Below, one piece after another: positions 52,127 through 62,909 of a DNA stretch of 64,000 bases. The DNA comes from Panagrolaimus kolymaensis (Eukaryota; Nematoda; Chromadorea; Rhabditida; Panagrolaimidae): positions 3,472,001-3,536,000 of the forward strand of contig JAJQJQ010000018.1 in assembly GCA_028622995.1 (NCBI GenBank), given 5' to 3'. The position numbers were made by a program, and so were the translations under genes. Position 1 is the stretch's first letter. Every line of letters begins with the position of its first letter. The notes under the pieces were generated by a model. The model searched no databases. It was given only the letters and a program-made list of their open reading frames with translations, and was not told the DNA's origin.

Positions 52127-52520
52127 AAGAATAATAATGCAAGAAAAGAACGGCTTCAACTTTCAAACAAAACAACTTCAATCTTTTTCAAGCTCGTTTT
52201 CTTTTAGTCACTCTTCCAAATCCACTCTTTCATTCTGTGCTATTGGTTTTTGTGACATTGTATTTTACTTTTATACTTTCTTACTCTGTAAATGAAAATT
52301 TTTAATTTATGTGTATTTACTTGTGACTGTTTATTGCGGTTATAAACCGATGACTTTTGTAACAACTTTGTCAGGGAATTCTTCGCGAATACATAACTAT
52401 GTCTTATTCACCCTCATGAGTCATGACCAAATTCAGGTCCTTTTTTCACACTTTTGTTTATTGTTAGCGAGACAAAGGATTGCATTTTATTGTTTACTAA
52501 TTTTGTGACCTGGATGTTGT

Positions 52521-52526
52521 AATAAA
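52521..52526 (+). terminator. Candidate let-70 poly(A) signal
   Basis: AATAAA 395 bases after the let-70 stop; no nearer hexamer was seen. Confidence 0.35.
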
Positions 52527-52740
52527 TTAGTAGTATTGACTGATCATTAGTTAGTGTGGTCCTACAAATTGGTTAGAAGTAAACGAGCTGAGCTGCGTGG
52601 CTGTTAATCATATCGACAATTTATTTATTTCCATATTCTAAGTAACTAAAATTTTTTATGTACGTATTCGAGCAATATTTTTCATCATCGAGATTAACTT
52701 TTGTTGTTTTATCTTTTATCAAATAACATAAATTTATGCT

Positions 52741-52751
52741 TTTTGTTACAG
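52741..52751 (+). promoter_or_regulatory. Probable trans-splice acceptor of atg-7
   Basis: TTTTGTTACAG ends eight bases before the ATG chosen for atg-7. The open frame extends upstream of the ATG through this T-rich site (MLFVTDTN), but the protein family starts at MSTVRFYP-like sequence, so a spliced leader joined at 52752 explains the start best. Confidence 0.5.
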
Positions 52752-52759
52752 ACACAAAT

Positions 52760-55185
52760 ATGAGTACGGTTAGATTTTATCCTATTCCATCATCGTTTGA
52801 TGCAACATTTTGGAATGAATTAAATCGGTTAAAACTTGATGAATGGAAACTTGAAGATGAACCAAGACCAATTCATGCAAACCTTCCATTTGTTGCTGAA
52901 GCAAATCTTGCATATACTTTTTCCATGGATTATTCATCATTTAGAGAATCAGACGAAGATCAACCGGATAATGTTAAAGGAACTCTTTATCTTTATAATA
53001 CTATTGAACATTTTAACGATCAAACTAGAAGAAAAGAACATATGCATGAGCATGGACAACGAATATGGGAAATTATTCTCGATGGAAGTTGGACAAAGAA
53101 TCCACGAGAACTTCTAAAATTTATTATATTTATGTTTGCTGATCTCAAAGAATTTTATTATCGATTTTTTACTGGTGTTCCAACTTTATCATTCCCCAAA
53201 GATGCATTAAAAATGGGTGATTGTGTAATGCGAAGTGATATTCAACAAGAATTAGCCAATTATAAATTTTCTGATTTTGATTCATTCCCTAAATTATTTT
53301 CTCTGACTAATGGCAAAGGTGGAATATTCAATTTCGATAAACTAAAGGAATTGGATAATGAAGTAACATGGGTAATAACTACGGTTATTGATCCTAAGAA
53401 TACCGATGTACTTCATTGGGAACTTCGAAACTTGGTAACCGCTATTGCTTTTTATCCGTAAGTTTTATTTTTAATTTCATAGTTTTGATTAAGCAAGTTA
53501 TACGTTAGTTTTTTAATGAACATGATTTACCCAAAAAGGGAGTTGGCGTTGACTTTTTTCTAAAAGGTACAAAATTAATGCACATATGAACTTTAGCAAA
53601 AACATAAAAATACAATTTTATGGTTTTAAACCACGTGAATATTTTTAACTTTGAGGGATTATAAATTGTATTTCCACAACTTTTAAAGGTTATAAAAACA
53701 GCTTAAATCTAGCTGAAGCAAATATAAGGTCTTTTTTGAAAGATGCTACTGTAGCATTTAACCTTCATAATTTGCAATAAAAAGAAGCCTTTTTTATTTG
53801 ATTATTGAAAATCTAATTTGTTTTTTAGTATTAATTGGACAAATGTCAAGGTGGCAGCAATAAGACCAGATTGTTCGATTTCGACATCAAAAATATTTTC
53901 ATGGGATCCAACTGCATTGAATGAAAAGAATTTTACTGTCCTTGGTTTGGGAAATAATATTCCTTTAACTTTCAACTTGAAAAGCTTTTTCTCTAGAGAC
54001 GAGTATGCTAATTTTTATTTTTCATTAGTACTAATTATCGTTCTTTAGACTTATTGCTCAAGCAGCTGATTTAAATGTTAAATTAGTACGATGGAGAATG
54101 GTGCCAGATTTGAATTTGGATAAATTTAAATGTAAAGTCCTTATGCTTGGGTCAGGAACTCTTGGATGCAATCTTTCCCGAGGAATTTTGGGATGGGGTA
54201 TGCGTAATATCACTTTTGTTGATTGTGGAGATGTTTCAATGAGCAATCCTGTCAGACAATCGTTGTTTGATGCATCGGATATTGGAAAACCCAAAGCTAA
54301 AGCAGCAGCAGAATCCCTTAAACGTATTTTTCCAAATGCTCAAGTTGAATCAATATCAATGAAAATTCCAATGCCTGGACATCCAGCTGGTAATGACTTC
54401 GATAAAACCATGGAGGCTGTAAAACAATTAGAAGAGTTGATCAAAAAACACGATGTTATTTTTCTCGCAACTGATAGTCGCGAGTCTCGTTGGTTGCCTA
54501 CGCTTTTGGCCACTACTTATAATAAGGTAATTGAATTTATTTTTATTCGGTTAAAAAACAATTTTGTTTATTATTATTTTTTTAGCTTGCTTTTACGGTA
54601 GCTCTTGGCTTTGACACATTTTTGGTTATGAGACATGGAGTTGGGTTAATGCCAGAACAAGCGCAAAGCAATTTTCATAAAGATCTCGAAATTTCTGGAA
54701 AAGATCTCGGATGTTATTTTTGCCTTGATGTTACAGCTCCAGGAAATTCAATTTCTGATCGAACCATCGATCAACAATGTACTATTAGTCGATCAGGGTT
54801 GAGTCAAATTGCATGTGGTATTGCTACGGAATTGTTAGCTTCTGTGTTGCAACATCCTCTAGGATCTGAAGCACCTTCAAAACTTGTGGGTGTAAATGAA
54901 AATTCAGGAACCTTGGGTGCTACTCCTCATCAAGTTCGAGGTCATATTAGTGCCTTCAACCTTAATACAGCAACAACTCAACGTTCAGCTATTTGCTGTG
55001 CTTGTAGTTCACGGGTTTGCAACAAATTGGAAAACGAAGATGAATGGAAAGATTTTGTTCGTGGTGTCCTTGATGATCCTCGACACCTTGAAGCAGTTTG
55101 TGGTTTATCAGAACTTCAAGAAGCTGCAAACTTGATTGAAGACTCAATTATTCCAATGAGTGACAGTGAAGACGACTCATCGTAA
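52760..55185 (+). CDS. atg-7: ATG7, E1-like activating enzyme of autophagy
   Basis: Homodimeric E1 enzyme that adenylates ATG8/LGG and ATG12 and hands them to ATG3 and ATG10. Four exons: 52760-53457, 53829-54002, 54049-54526, 54586-55185; 649 residues in phase (human ATG7 is 703). The N-terminal domain begins FYPIPSSFDATFWNELNRLK. The adenylation domain starts at about residue 315 with LVRWRMVPDLNLDKFK; the nucleotide loop is GSGTLGCNLSRG (about 325-336), followed by ITFVDCGDVSMSNPVRQSL. The catalytic cysteine is Cys515 in DQQCTISRSG, followed by ASVLQHP. The acidic C-terminus (MSDSEDDSS) matches the tail that recruits the ATG8 substrate. Intron 1 is 371 nt, far longer than its neighbours, and holds a CACGTG site and a perfect 15-base palindrome. 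Confidence 0.95.
53743..53757. repeat. Palindrome ATGCTACTGTAGCAT in atg-7 intron 1
   Basis: Perfect odd-length palindrome (seven bases each side of a central T). A related CTACAGTA core is found at 30143-30150. It may be a fragment of a small repeat element. Confidence 0.6.
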
Positions 55186-55273
55186 ATAAATTTAAACTCT
55201 TTTTGTACTTATATGTATGTACTTATAAAATTATCTTGCAATTATGTTTTTTGGTGGACGGGTGTTTTTTTTG

Positions 55274-55279
55274 AATAAA
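55274..55279 (+). terminator. Candidate atg-7 poly(A) signal
   Basis: AATAAA about 90 bases after the atg-7 stop codon. Confidence 0.45.
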
Positions 55280-58210
55280 AAAAAGTTTTACATAGACTGG
55301 CACGAGTAGGGACTTTAATCTTTAGGAAGCAATCTTCTTCCGGAAAAAAATACTGGAGGATTAAAAATAAAACTTCTCACAAGAACAAAAAAAAGTCAGA
55401 ATAAAATAGCAAAACATTGGTCTCTCTTTTATTCTATTACCCCGGTAGCAAATGCAATAAATTGCCATGTTTTTTGTTTTGTTTTGTTTTGTTTTTGGTT
55501 GGGCCGGTGAACAATTTATTCCATTATTTTATGGTGGTAGTAAAAAATATGGAAATGCTTTTTTTGAAGTTTAATATTTGGTTGTTTGTTTGCTCAAGTT
55601 TCGAACATCATCTTTTTTTCATAAATAAAAGATTTGCTTTTTAAAATTTTATCTTTTTTGAATGCCCTGAAGCCTTTGTTTGCTTTTCTCAAAACCGCTC
55701 ATGCATTTCTAAGAAAAATCTAAAAGGAAAAAATTTAATAATAATTAAAACCCATATTAAAATTATATATTTTTAAACATCATTTTTTGTTTATTATTAT
55801 AATTTTCAATTTAAAGAATAAGTTTGATTATTTAAATATTTCTTTTATTGGTTTTGACGTCCGATATTTTTGGCACTTTTTTTTCTATGATTATGGTTAA
55901 AATTGCCATTTATTATTCCTTTTTTTCCTGAAACTACGTCATTATATTTAAATGTTGTATTTTTTGGGTTATCTTAGAACGGCACCATTTTTTTTCTTTT
56001 TTTTTGTTCTGTTTTTTCAAATAACTTTCAACTTTAAAGAAAATAAATTCCCAAAAGAGAAGTTTTGATCTTCCAACATTTGTCGACAAGTTTCTGGATA
56101 TTTCAGAAGAAGAAAAAATAAAAAAGTATTGTCTTTTTTTCCATGAACATGAAACTAAGTAAAGCAAAAGGCAGACGGCGTCGATGTCTTGCATTATTCT
56201 TCTTCTTCCAACCAACCAACGACAACAAGAAAGCTAACTGTTAAGCTACATACAATTCTTTTATTTTATTTTTTTGCCTTCTTTGCATCCTCCACCCAAA
56301 AAAGAAAACTTTTTAACATTTTTATCGTTTAAGCTTACATGTCTATTTTTTTATTTTATTCTAACTCTCAACCATTTCACTGAGCTATGGGTGGTTTTTT
56401 TGTTCTTACTACTTCTTACTGCAAGAAGAAGAAAATATATTTTTGTGAGAAGAAGGAATAGCATCTTCTTATTTTTCGATTTTTTTTTCTTATTTCGGGA
56501 GAAAAAAATGTTTGTCACCAGGGTAGTCTTACTTTTGGGAATCCGCATTTTTTTACGACATCAAAAAGACAAATTTTTTTTTGGTTATATGCTTTGCCTT
56601 TTTAAACTCCCATTGGGCTATACTTCATGACGGAAGTTTTAAATTCATCGAAATCTGAGATTCTCTTTTCTTTTTCCAAAGCTTTTTGGGTTATGAAAAT
56701 GTAAAAAAAAATTTTAGTCGAGTTAGGCATTTTTTGTATTGTTTTTTTCCTTTCTCCACCTTTTAAATGCTGTCAAAAATTTTTAATGACATCAGTGACG
56801 TATTGTTTTTATTTTGTTACTTAAATTTAATGCTTTTAGACTTTTATCTCCTTTCAAATTCAAAAATTGTTTACTACAAATTACTTTTTTTACAAGGGTC
56901 AAAACATAATATAATTTGAGCGAGTAAGCTTTCACACATTTTTCAAATAATTTTCTTTAAAGTTTAAAAAGCAAAAGTGAAAAGGATCGAAAGTTATTAT
57001 CCTTGAAATTTGAGGTGCAAATTGAACCTTTTTTTAATGCCTTTGATTTCGTTCATTCATTGAAGGATCAAATTATAAGCGTCACTTTTTTTTTATTGAA
57101 TGAAGAGGCTCAAATGATAAAAAAAAGGTTTCCTGCTAATTAATATATGAAACCTTTTCATATTTACGTTAAACACGCATATTAAAAAAAAATTAAATAA
57201 AAGAAAATATTTTTTCGTTCTTAAATTTTCCTGGAAATTTCTTAATCTTTTATATTTATTTATTTATTTCGTGTTAAACAAAAAAGTTTAAAAAAGTTTT
57301 TTTCACCCACCATTTAGAGGGTGTTTAATAATATGTTAACGTCAAAGTTAATTCATTTCTTTCTTCCAACTACATTTTATTTATTTTTTTTTTCGGTCTT
57401 TTAGAAGAAAATTGCTTAGTCTGCTTTCCGTCATTACAAATCATTTCTCATAGCTCCTACCTGCCTTTGTTTTTTATGTTTTTCTTACTCAATGAGCTGA
57501 ACATTTAAGAACTTTTTTTTGTCTTTTTTGCCGTGTTTTAGAGCTATTAAATATAATTTTTTTTCTTGCAAAGTCTTTACAAAGCACCCAAAGATGAATG
57601 TCCTTTCTTAAGCTTTCCTCTAAAAAATTAGTTATATGTATTTATTTTTCATTTTTCTCTTTCTAATTTGATAAAAGTTCATTCGTTTTACAAAGTTTGT
57701 AATGTCAATGATCCGTTGAGAGAAAATGATAAATGCAACATCTTCACGAGCCGCTACTCTTTTTGGATATAAAAAAAACGAAGAAGCCCTTTTTCATACC
57801 ATTTATAAAATAACTTCATTTTTATCTTATTTTTTATTTTTTTAAATTGCCTACGCAATTCTACAACTTTTAACAATTTTAAGACCCAATAAGAAAAAAT
57901 ATTTATGTGGTCATTGTACATATTTGTTGCTTATCTTCCATACTTTTTTTCTTTTGCAAAATAGAGTGAAACATTGACGAAAAATACTTTTGCATATTAA
58001 AATAGTACTTTGCGGTATACCTTGTTTATTTTTTGTATGTTTGCAGGAGGAGGCTTGAATCTTTTGTTTCTTGACAAAAAGTCACATTTTTGTTTTCACA
58101 TTTTTCACTTCCAAAATCAAAGCCCAATCTGTAAATCATTTTTAAAACAATGTTTGGTGCCGCTCCATTTCGTTTATCTTTAAATTATTAAATCGAAATT
58201 TATAGGCTTG

Positions 58211-58219
58211 TGTTTTTAG
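58211..58219 (+). promoter_or_regulatory. Probable trans-splice acceptor of the four-pass membrane gene
   Basis: TGTTTTTAG ends seven bases before the first of two adjacent ATG codons. Confidence 0.45.
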
Positions 58220-58226
58220 CACTTGA

Positions 58227-61200
58227 ATGATGCCTTATTTACCACCCAACCCTACGTTAACATCTTCAATAGCCACTTCAAATCGGACACCATCACATTT
58301 TCCATTTACAAATTCAAGTGTTCAAGTTGATTATTCCGATGTTTTTGAAAGTAAGTAAACCCATTATTTCTTTTTGCCTTTGGCAATTTAAAAAAAGGGG
58401 AGACTGAAAATTCGATGTCATTTATTCATGTGAGAAAAAAATCCGTCAAACGGCAATGGGCCATGCCAAATTCAAAGAAGTAATAAAAAAAGAGATTTTT
58501 TAAGATATCAATTTATGGCCCTTTGATGCTTTTTCTTTTCGAATTTAGTGAAAGCACTTTACCCGAAAAAAAGAAATATATTAATAATTAATTAAGAGTA
58601 AAACAAAGAAGAAATTTATAAAGAAAATGAAAAAAAAGTAAGCAAAGAATCAAAGTTGAAGAAATTCATCGCGATTTTTTAAGTTAAATAAACAAAGAGC
58701 GTCAAAAAAAGTTTCTATGAATAATAACGAAATAAAAAAAATATTGGGGCTATTATTGGTAAAAAATAAAAACTATAGTAATATTATTTTATTATATTTT
58801 TATGCATTTCTAATAACTTCTTCTTTAAAAAAATTGTATAAAAAGAGAAGATAGGATGGATACAAAAAGGACCCAAACGCCGAAACATAGTTTTTATGTG
58901 CTTTCTTGTAATTTCTCTGTCTATTTTTTAATTTATCAATCCTCTTTAATTTGACATAAAAGTTCTCCTTTTTTAAACTTCCGTAAATTTTTCTTCCTTT
59001 TGTCGAGACTCTTTCGTCAGACAACAAGCAAGTAACTATTCAATTCAGAAACTTTTATTTTTTGATTTAATTTTACGGTGGATTAAAAAATTTATTTATT
59101 TTATAACAGAGCCTACAAATGAAAAAAAAAGTCAAACGCTTTGTTTGTTTGTGGATTCACCTTTTTTTATTTCGGTTTTTTCCTTTATATTTTTTAAACG
59201 GCTAACATTTTTTTGCTTACTTCCTGAAATTTGGTACCACATAAATTTTACCATTGGGGATTTTTTTTGAGCGTGGAAGAAAAAGATGCGTTCAAAATGC
59301 TTAGAATTTAATTTTTTTGAATCCCCGTACATGTCTTTGGGGAAATCTTTTTTTCATATACTTTTTTTTGCTTTGATCTAAACCATTAATCGCAGCGACC
59401 ACGGTTATAGGCATGCGTATGCAAGAATTAGGAATACTTTGTAGAACAGACATCCGTGAATGAAAATTGTTCTCTCTCCCACATTTTTTCCATGCTTCCA
59501 TTTTATTTTTTGCCTTTTTAAATGATTTAATTAATTAACCGCTGTTACAAGCTTTTTTATGGCAAAAAATGGCTATTTCTTCATTTTTTATTATCCCTTT
59601 TTTCGAAGATCCTTTATAAAATTTTCGACTTCCTTATCTTACTTTTATTTGTGCTGAAGAAAAAAAGACATGATTATTCATCCATTGCTTTTTAAGTTTC
59701 GTCGTCGATTATTGACACAAAGTTTCAAAGAAGAGAGTGTTTGTGTAGTTATCTCTTCCTCAATTCAACAACAACAACGAGACATTATTTTTTTTTGGCA
59801 ATTTCACGCCGGCATTTAAGAGTCTATTCTTAAGAAAAAACCGTCAAAAGCTTGCTTGCGGTTATAAAAATAAGGCGAACATAAAAGAAAAGAAGCAAAA
59901 AAGGCCTACAAAGCGACAACATGCTGTCGTTGTTGAATGTCGAAAAATGGCATCTTCTTAAACTGAAAACGAGTGCCCCACTTAACTAACTTTTTTTTGA
60001 TAAAGCTAAGTTAGTGTAACATTTGTAAATAATTTCCTCCATTAATAATAATCCATTCAGTAATGGATAGATGTGTTCATTTTAATGATAAACAATTAGC
60101 TGTAAATTATTCACCTGAAGGGCCCAGATATCATCTTCAGAATAAACATGATGGAATAAGTCATGTTTCAAGAGGTTTGTTAAAGACAAAAATCTGCACC
60201 TTTAATCTTTGTATTTTATTTGTACTTGAAAAATGAGTAACAAGAGACAAAAGGGAATTTAACGCTTTTTTAAATCAAATCATTAATGGATTCGTTTTGG
60301 ATTTGCATTGTAGTAGGATGGGGAAGAGAGCAGAGGATAAAATAATTTATGCTTCATCCATCTGAAATTCATTTTATTGACAGAAAATGATTTTAGGGAG
60401 CACTTCTCATGCTCATGGCCGCCATTCGTTACATTACCTGCCCATGTCAGTATCGGTGGAATGCATTAATGAAGAATTATTAGCCCTTGATGATCCAGCA
60501 AATTATAGGTGCTGTTGTGGAGCGTGTCATGTTGTGGTAATTCAAAATTTATTAAATCGTGAAAATTAAAAATTAAAAATTACAGCTTGCAACAAAATTA
60601 TTCCTTATTTTTTATGTTTTTATAACGATATGTGGCCTTATATTTGGTATGATGTCAGCCTTTGTTTGGACCGGAATACCCATACTTGTAACTTCAATGA
60701 CAATATATGCATTTTGGAGAAAAAAGCATAAATATTTATATCCATTTTTAATTATAAGTGTAGTTCAATTAATTGTTTGCTTGGTTATGGCATTAGTAGT
60801 TGTAACTTTTGCTATTGTTAATTACGATACATTAAGACTTATAATAGGTGAGTGCTATTTTTATTATTATTATTTTGGAAGTATTCAAGAAGAATAATTT
60901 TAAAGGTCATTCAACACAAACCGAACCAACAGCCTATACAGTAGTTTGCGCAGTTGGTGCCACAGTTGGTGGATGTTGTTTATTAGCTATGATACATGTG
61001 TGGCAGAGTGTTATAATTTATGGGTAAGTTATACTACAGAATGTTGCCTTTTTTAAACTCTATAAAGTTGTAATTTACCCACCTATAAAAAAAGAATCCG
61101 CTTTTAAGATATAATAATAGCTTCTAAAATAGCTTTTTAGTAAACTACATTTGGCGAGGATTGAGTGTAGTTTAAAAATAAAATAACCTTTGAAACGAAA

Positions 61201-61567
61201 GAAAATTTCTTCGTTTCTTCCTAACTTTTGACAGAAAATCTATGTGCTGAAAAACAAAAAAGACCGCATCAAAACATAAAATTTAGCAGCAAAAAGCATT
61301 GTAAATGTTGGAACAAAAACTCCTCCAAAAAAGGGAAACATTTTTGACCAAAAAATGTTGGACATTTGCACTTTCAAAATGATGCTAAACATTGGAAAAA
61401 AGCACATTAAAGCAATACTAAACATAATGAAAATTGGTTTCAGTTGCCTTCAATATTACGAGTTTGTATATCGAAGAGATCGGCATTCCACTCATCTTTC
61501 ATCAGCAACAACTCCAGCGTGTGCATCAATTTACGAAAACAAACATCAAATAAGTCTAGCACCATAG
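58227..61567 (+). CDS. Four-pass membrane protein, LAPTM/DUF7027-like
   Basis: Predicted integral membrane protein of unknown role. Six exons: 58227-58350, 60061-60174, 60397-60536, 60586-60847, 60906-61023, 61444-61567; 293 residues, all in phase. A polar N-terminus of about 115 residues leads to a Cys cluster (NYRCCCGACHVV), then four hydrophobic segments at about residues 125-150 (LFLIFYVFITICGLIFG), 155-170, 178-208 (FLIISVVQLIVCLVMALVVVTF) and 222-250 (VVCAVGATVGGCCLLAMI), and a short cytosolic-type tail with basic RRDRH. Cys cluster plus four passes recalls the LAPTM-like DUF7027 family that is expanded in nematodes; that match is by pattern and memory, so function is not assigned. The frame requires the acceptor at 60396, not the CAG at 60383. 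Intron 1 is 1.7 kb. Start: first of two tandem ATGs. Confidence 0.75.
58351..60060 (+). other. 1.7 kb intron 1 of the four-pass membrane gene
   Basis: From GTAAGTAAAC to ATTCAG. Mixed A-rich and T-rich blocks; open frames inside are Lys/Phe-rich chance products. A TTGCTTGC motif is near 59856. Confidence 0.6.
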
Positions 61568-61669
61568 ACCCACAGCTTCACAAAAAAGAGATGTTAATAT
61601 TACTGAACTTTCGCTCAAAAATCCTTTCCAATAGTGCTTATCAATTAACGGGTAATGAACATATTTTTA

Positions 61670-61675
61670 AATAAA
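61670..61675 (+). terminator. Candidate poly(A) signal of the four-pass membrane gene
   Basis: AATAAA about 103 bases after the TAG stop, only about 20 bases from the opposite-strand signal of the convergent COX18 gene. Confidence 0.45.
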
Positions 61676-61694
61676 CAATCCATTTTTCTTCACA

Positions 61695-61700
61695 TTTATT
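61695..61700 (-). terminator. Candidate COX18 poly(A) signal
   Basis: AATAAA on the minus strand 65 bases beyond the COX18 stop. Confidence 0.5.
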
Positions 61701-61764
61701 CATAAATACAGAAACAATGAACAACAAAAAGAAAAGTCCTAATTAATTATAAAACAACCATATT

Positions 61765-62909
61765 TCAAACTTGTGGACGACGCATTAAAAGAAGATCACG
61801 GAAAGGTGTTTTAGAATCTGTTGGAAGTTTAGGAATACCAAAAAGAGCTTTGAAACGAGGATGACGTATGATCATGCTTTGAGCTATGCCAGTAATTGAT
61901 ACACTAAGCCAATACAAGGGAAAGCACTAAAAAAAGTAATGTAAGAGATTTGAATATAGAGAAAATATCTTACCGCTGGCATTTCCATTAAAATTCTAAC
62001 AGCAATAATAGTCATCAAAGAAAGAAGGAAATCATAACCTTTCATACTCCAAGTTCTGGCGTTGACAGGATAAATAAATCTTTGATGCTAAAACAATGTA
62101 CGAGCAACATGAGAAGTATGAGTTAAAATTTTAAACCCTTACATATAAATTAACAAATCCAAGTATTCCAACAAGTACAGGAAGAGCAAAATACGGATCA
62201 GGAGATAAAAGATCAGGAAACCATAAGGTGCCGGGAACAGGAGTACTAAAATCACCTCCAACAACATTACGAATAGCAAAAGATGAGAACATCCAAACAG
62301 GAATAGTAAAAAATTTAAGACATTGAATTCTCAAAGCACCTAAATTCATCGTAGAAATAATTTCAATAGTGTTTTCTTTAGTTAGTTGTTCAACTTTAGC
62401 AAGGATTTTCTCATTGTTTGTGTTTAACGTAAGCTTTGTCATTTCTTCATTTGGAACAACTTTAAGATGAAATTGGGCAGCAGCTTTCTATAAAGACAAA
62501 GGATAAAAAAATAAAGCAATAAAGAGAAATATACCTCTAAAATTTTTTGTTGAATAAAGCTTGTTGCTCGTAATCTTTTAGCAAAAATTTTTTCAGCATA
62601 AACATGAGCAGGCGCACTCACTAGTCGCAGTACAAGACCTGAAGCGATGAAAGTAAATCCCCAAGGAAGTCCAGTTGAATGAATAACTAAAAATATACCA
62701 ATAATGACAATTAAAATATATAATAAAAAAAACTAACCTTCCATTGTAGATTGAATGCCTTGAGTTATGTAGGAATCAGAAGCATAATTGATGAAGTGAC
62801 CAAAAGTTGATTGATAACTATTGTTTCTTTTTTGAGTATATAGAACATTGCATGATGAAATCGTTGATGCTCGTCCTAAAGATATTCGAGCTAAAGGTCT
62901 TGCAAGCAT
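61765..62909 (-). CDS. COX18: COX18-type mitochondrial inner-membrane insertase (Oxa1/YidC family)
   Basis: Inserts the C-terminal tail of Cox2 through the mitochondrial inner membrane during cytochrome c oxidase assembly. Five exons: 62909-62738, 62686-62535, 62487-62143, 62087-61974, 61926-61765; 314 residues, all in phase. The N-terminus MLARPLARISLGRAST is a clear presequence, so I start here rather than at an in-frame ATG 26 codons upstream (62987). Family marks: STGLPWGFTFIASGLVLR, then IPVWMFSSFAIRNV and GTLWFPDLLSPDPYFALPVL, then FPLYWLSVSITGIAQSMIIR and IPKLPTDSKTPFRDLL. These fit COX18 better than OXA1. Transmembrane helices coincide with these blocks. Intron 1 uses GTTAGT. The 3' end faces the membrane-protein gene at a gap of 197 bases. 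Confidence 0.92.

Larger units (their letters stand above)
52127..52759. other. Spacer between let-70 and atg-7
   Basis: 633 bases with a candidate let-70 AATAAA at 52521-52526 and the atg-7 trans-splice acceptor at the right end. Small frames here are chance. Confidence 0.5.
55186..58226. other. Intergenic region, atg-7 to four-pass membrane gene
   Basis: About 3 kb, T-rich on the plus strand. A candidate atg-7 poly(A) signal is at 55274-55279 and a GTTTT tandem tract is at about 55470-55496. The right end has a TGTTTTTAG acceptor eight bases from the next start codon. No exon with homology was found; the region probably holds promoter and outron of the next gene. Confidence 0.5.

Noticed and set aside
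52736..52759. Upstream in-frame start of atg-7 (MLFVTDTN)
   Set aside because: It reads through the T-rich acceptor TTTTGTTACAG; these codons are probably removed by trans-splicing.
60384..60396. Earlier acceptor for exon 3 of the four-pass gene (CAG at 60383)
   Set aside because: Using it shifts the frame and brings a stop; the acceptor at 60396 keeps phase and gives continuous protein.
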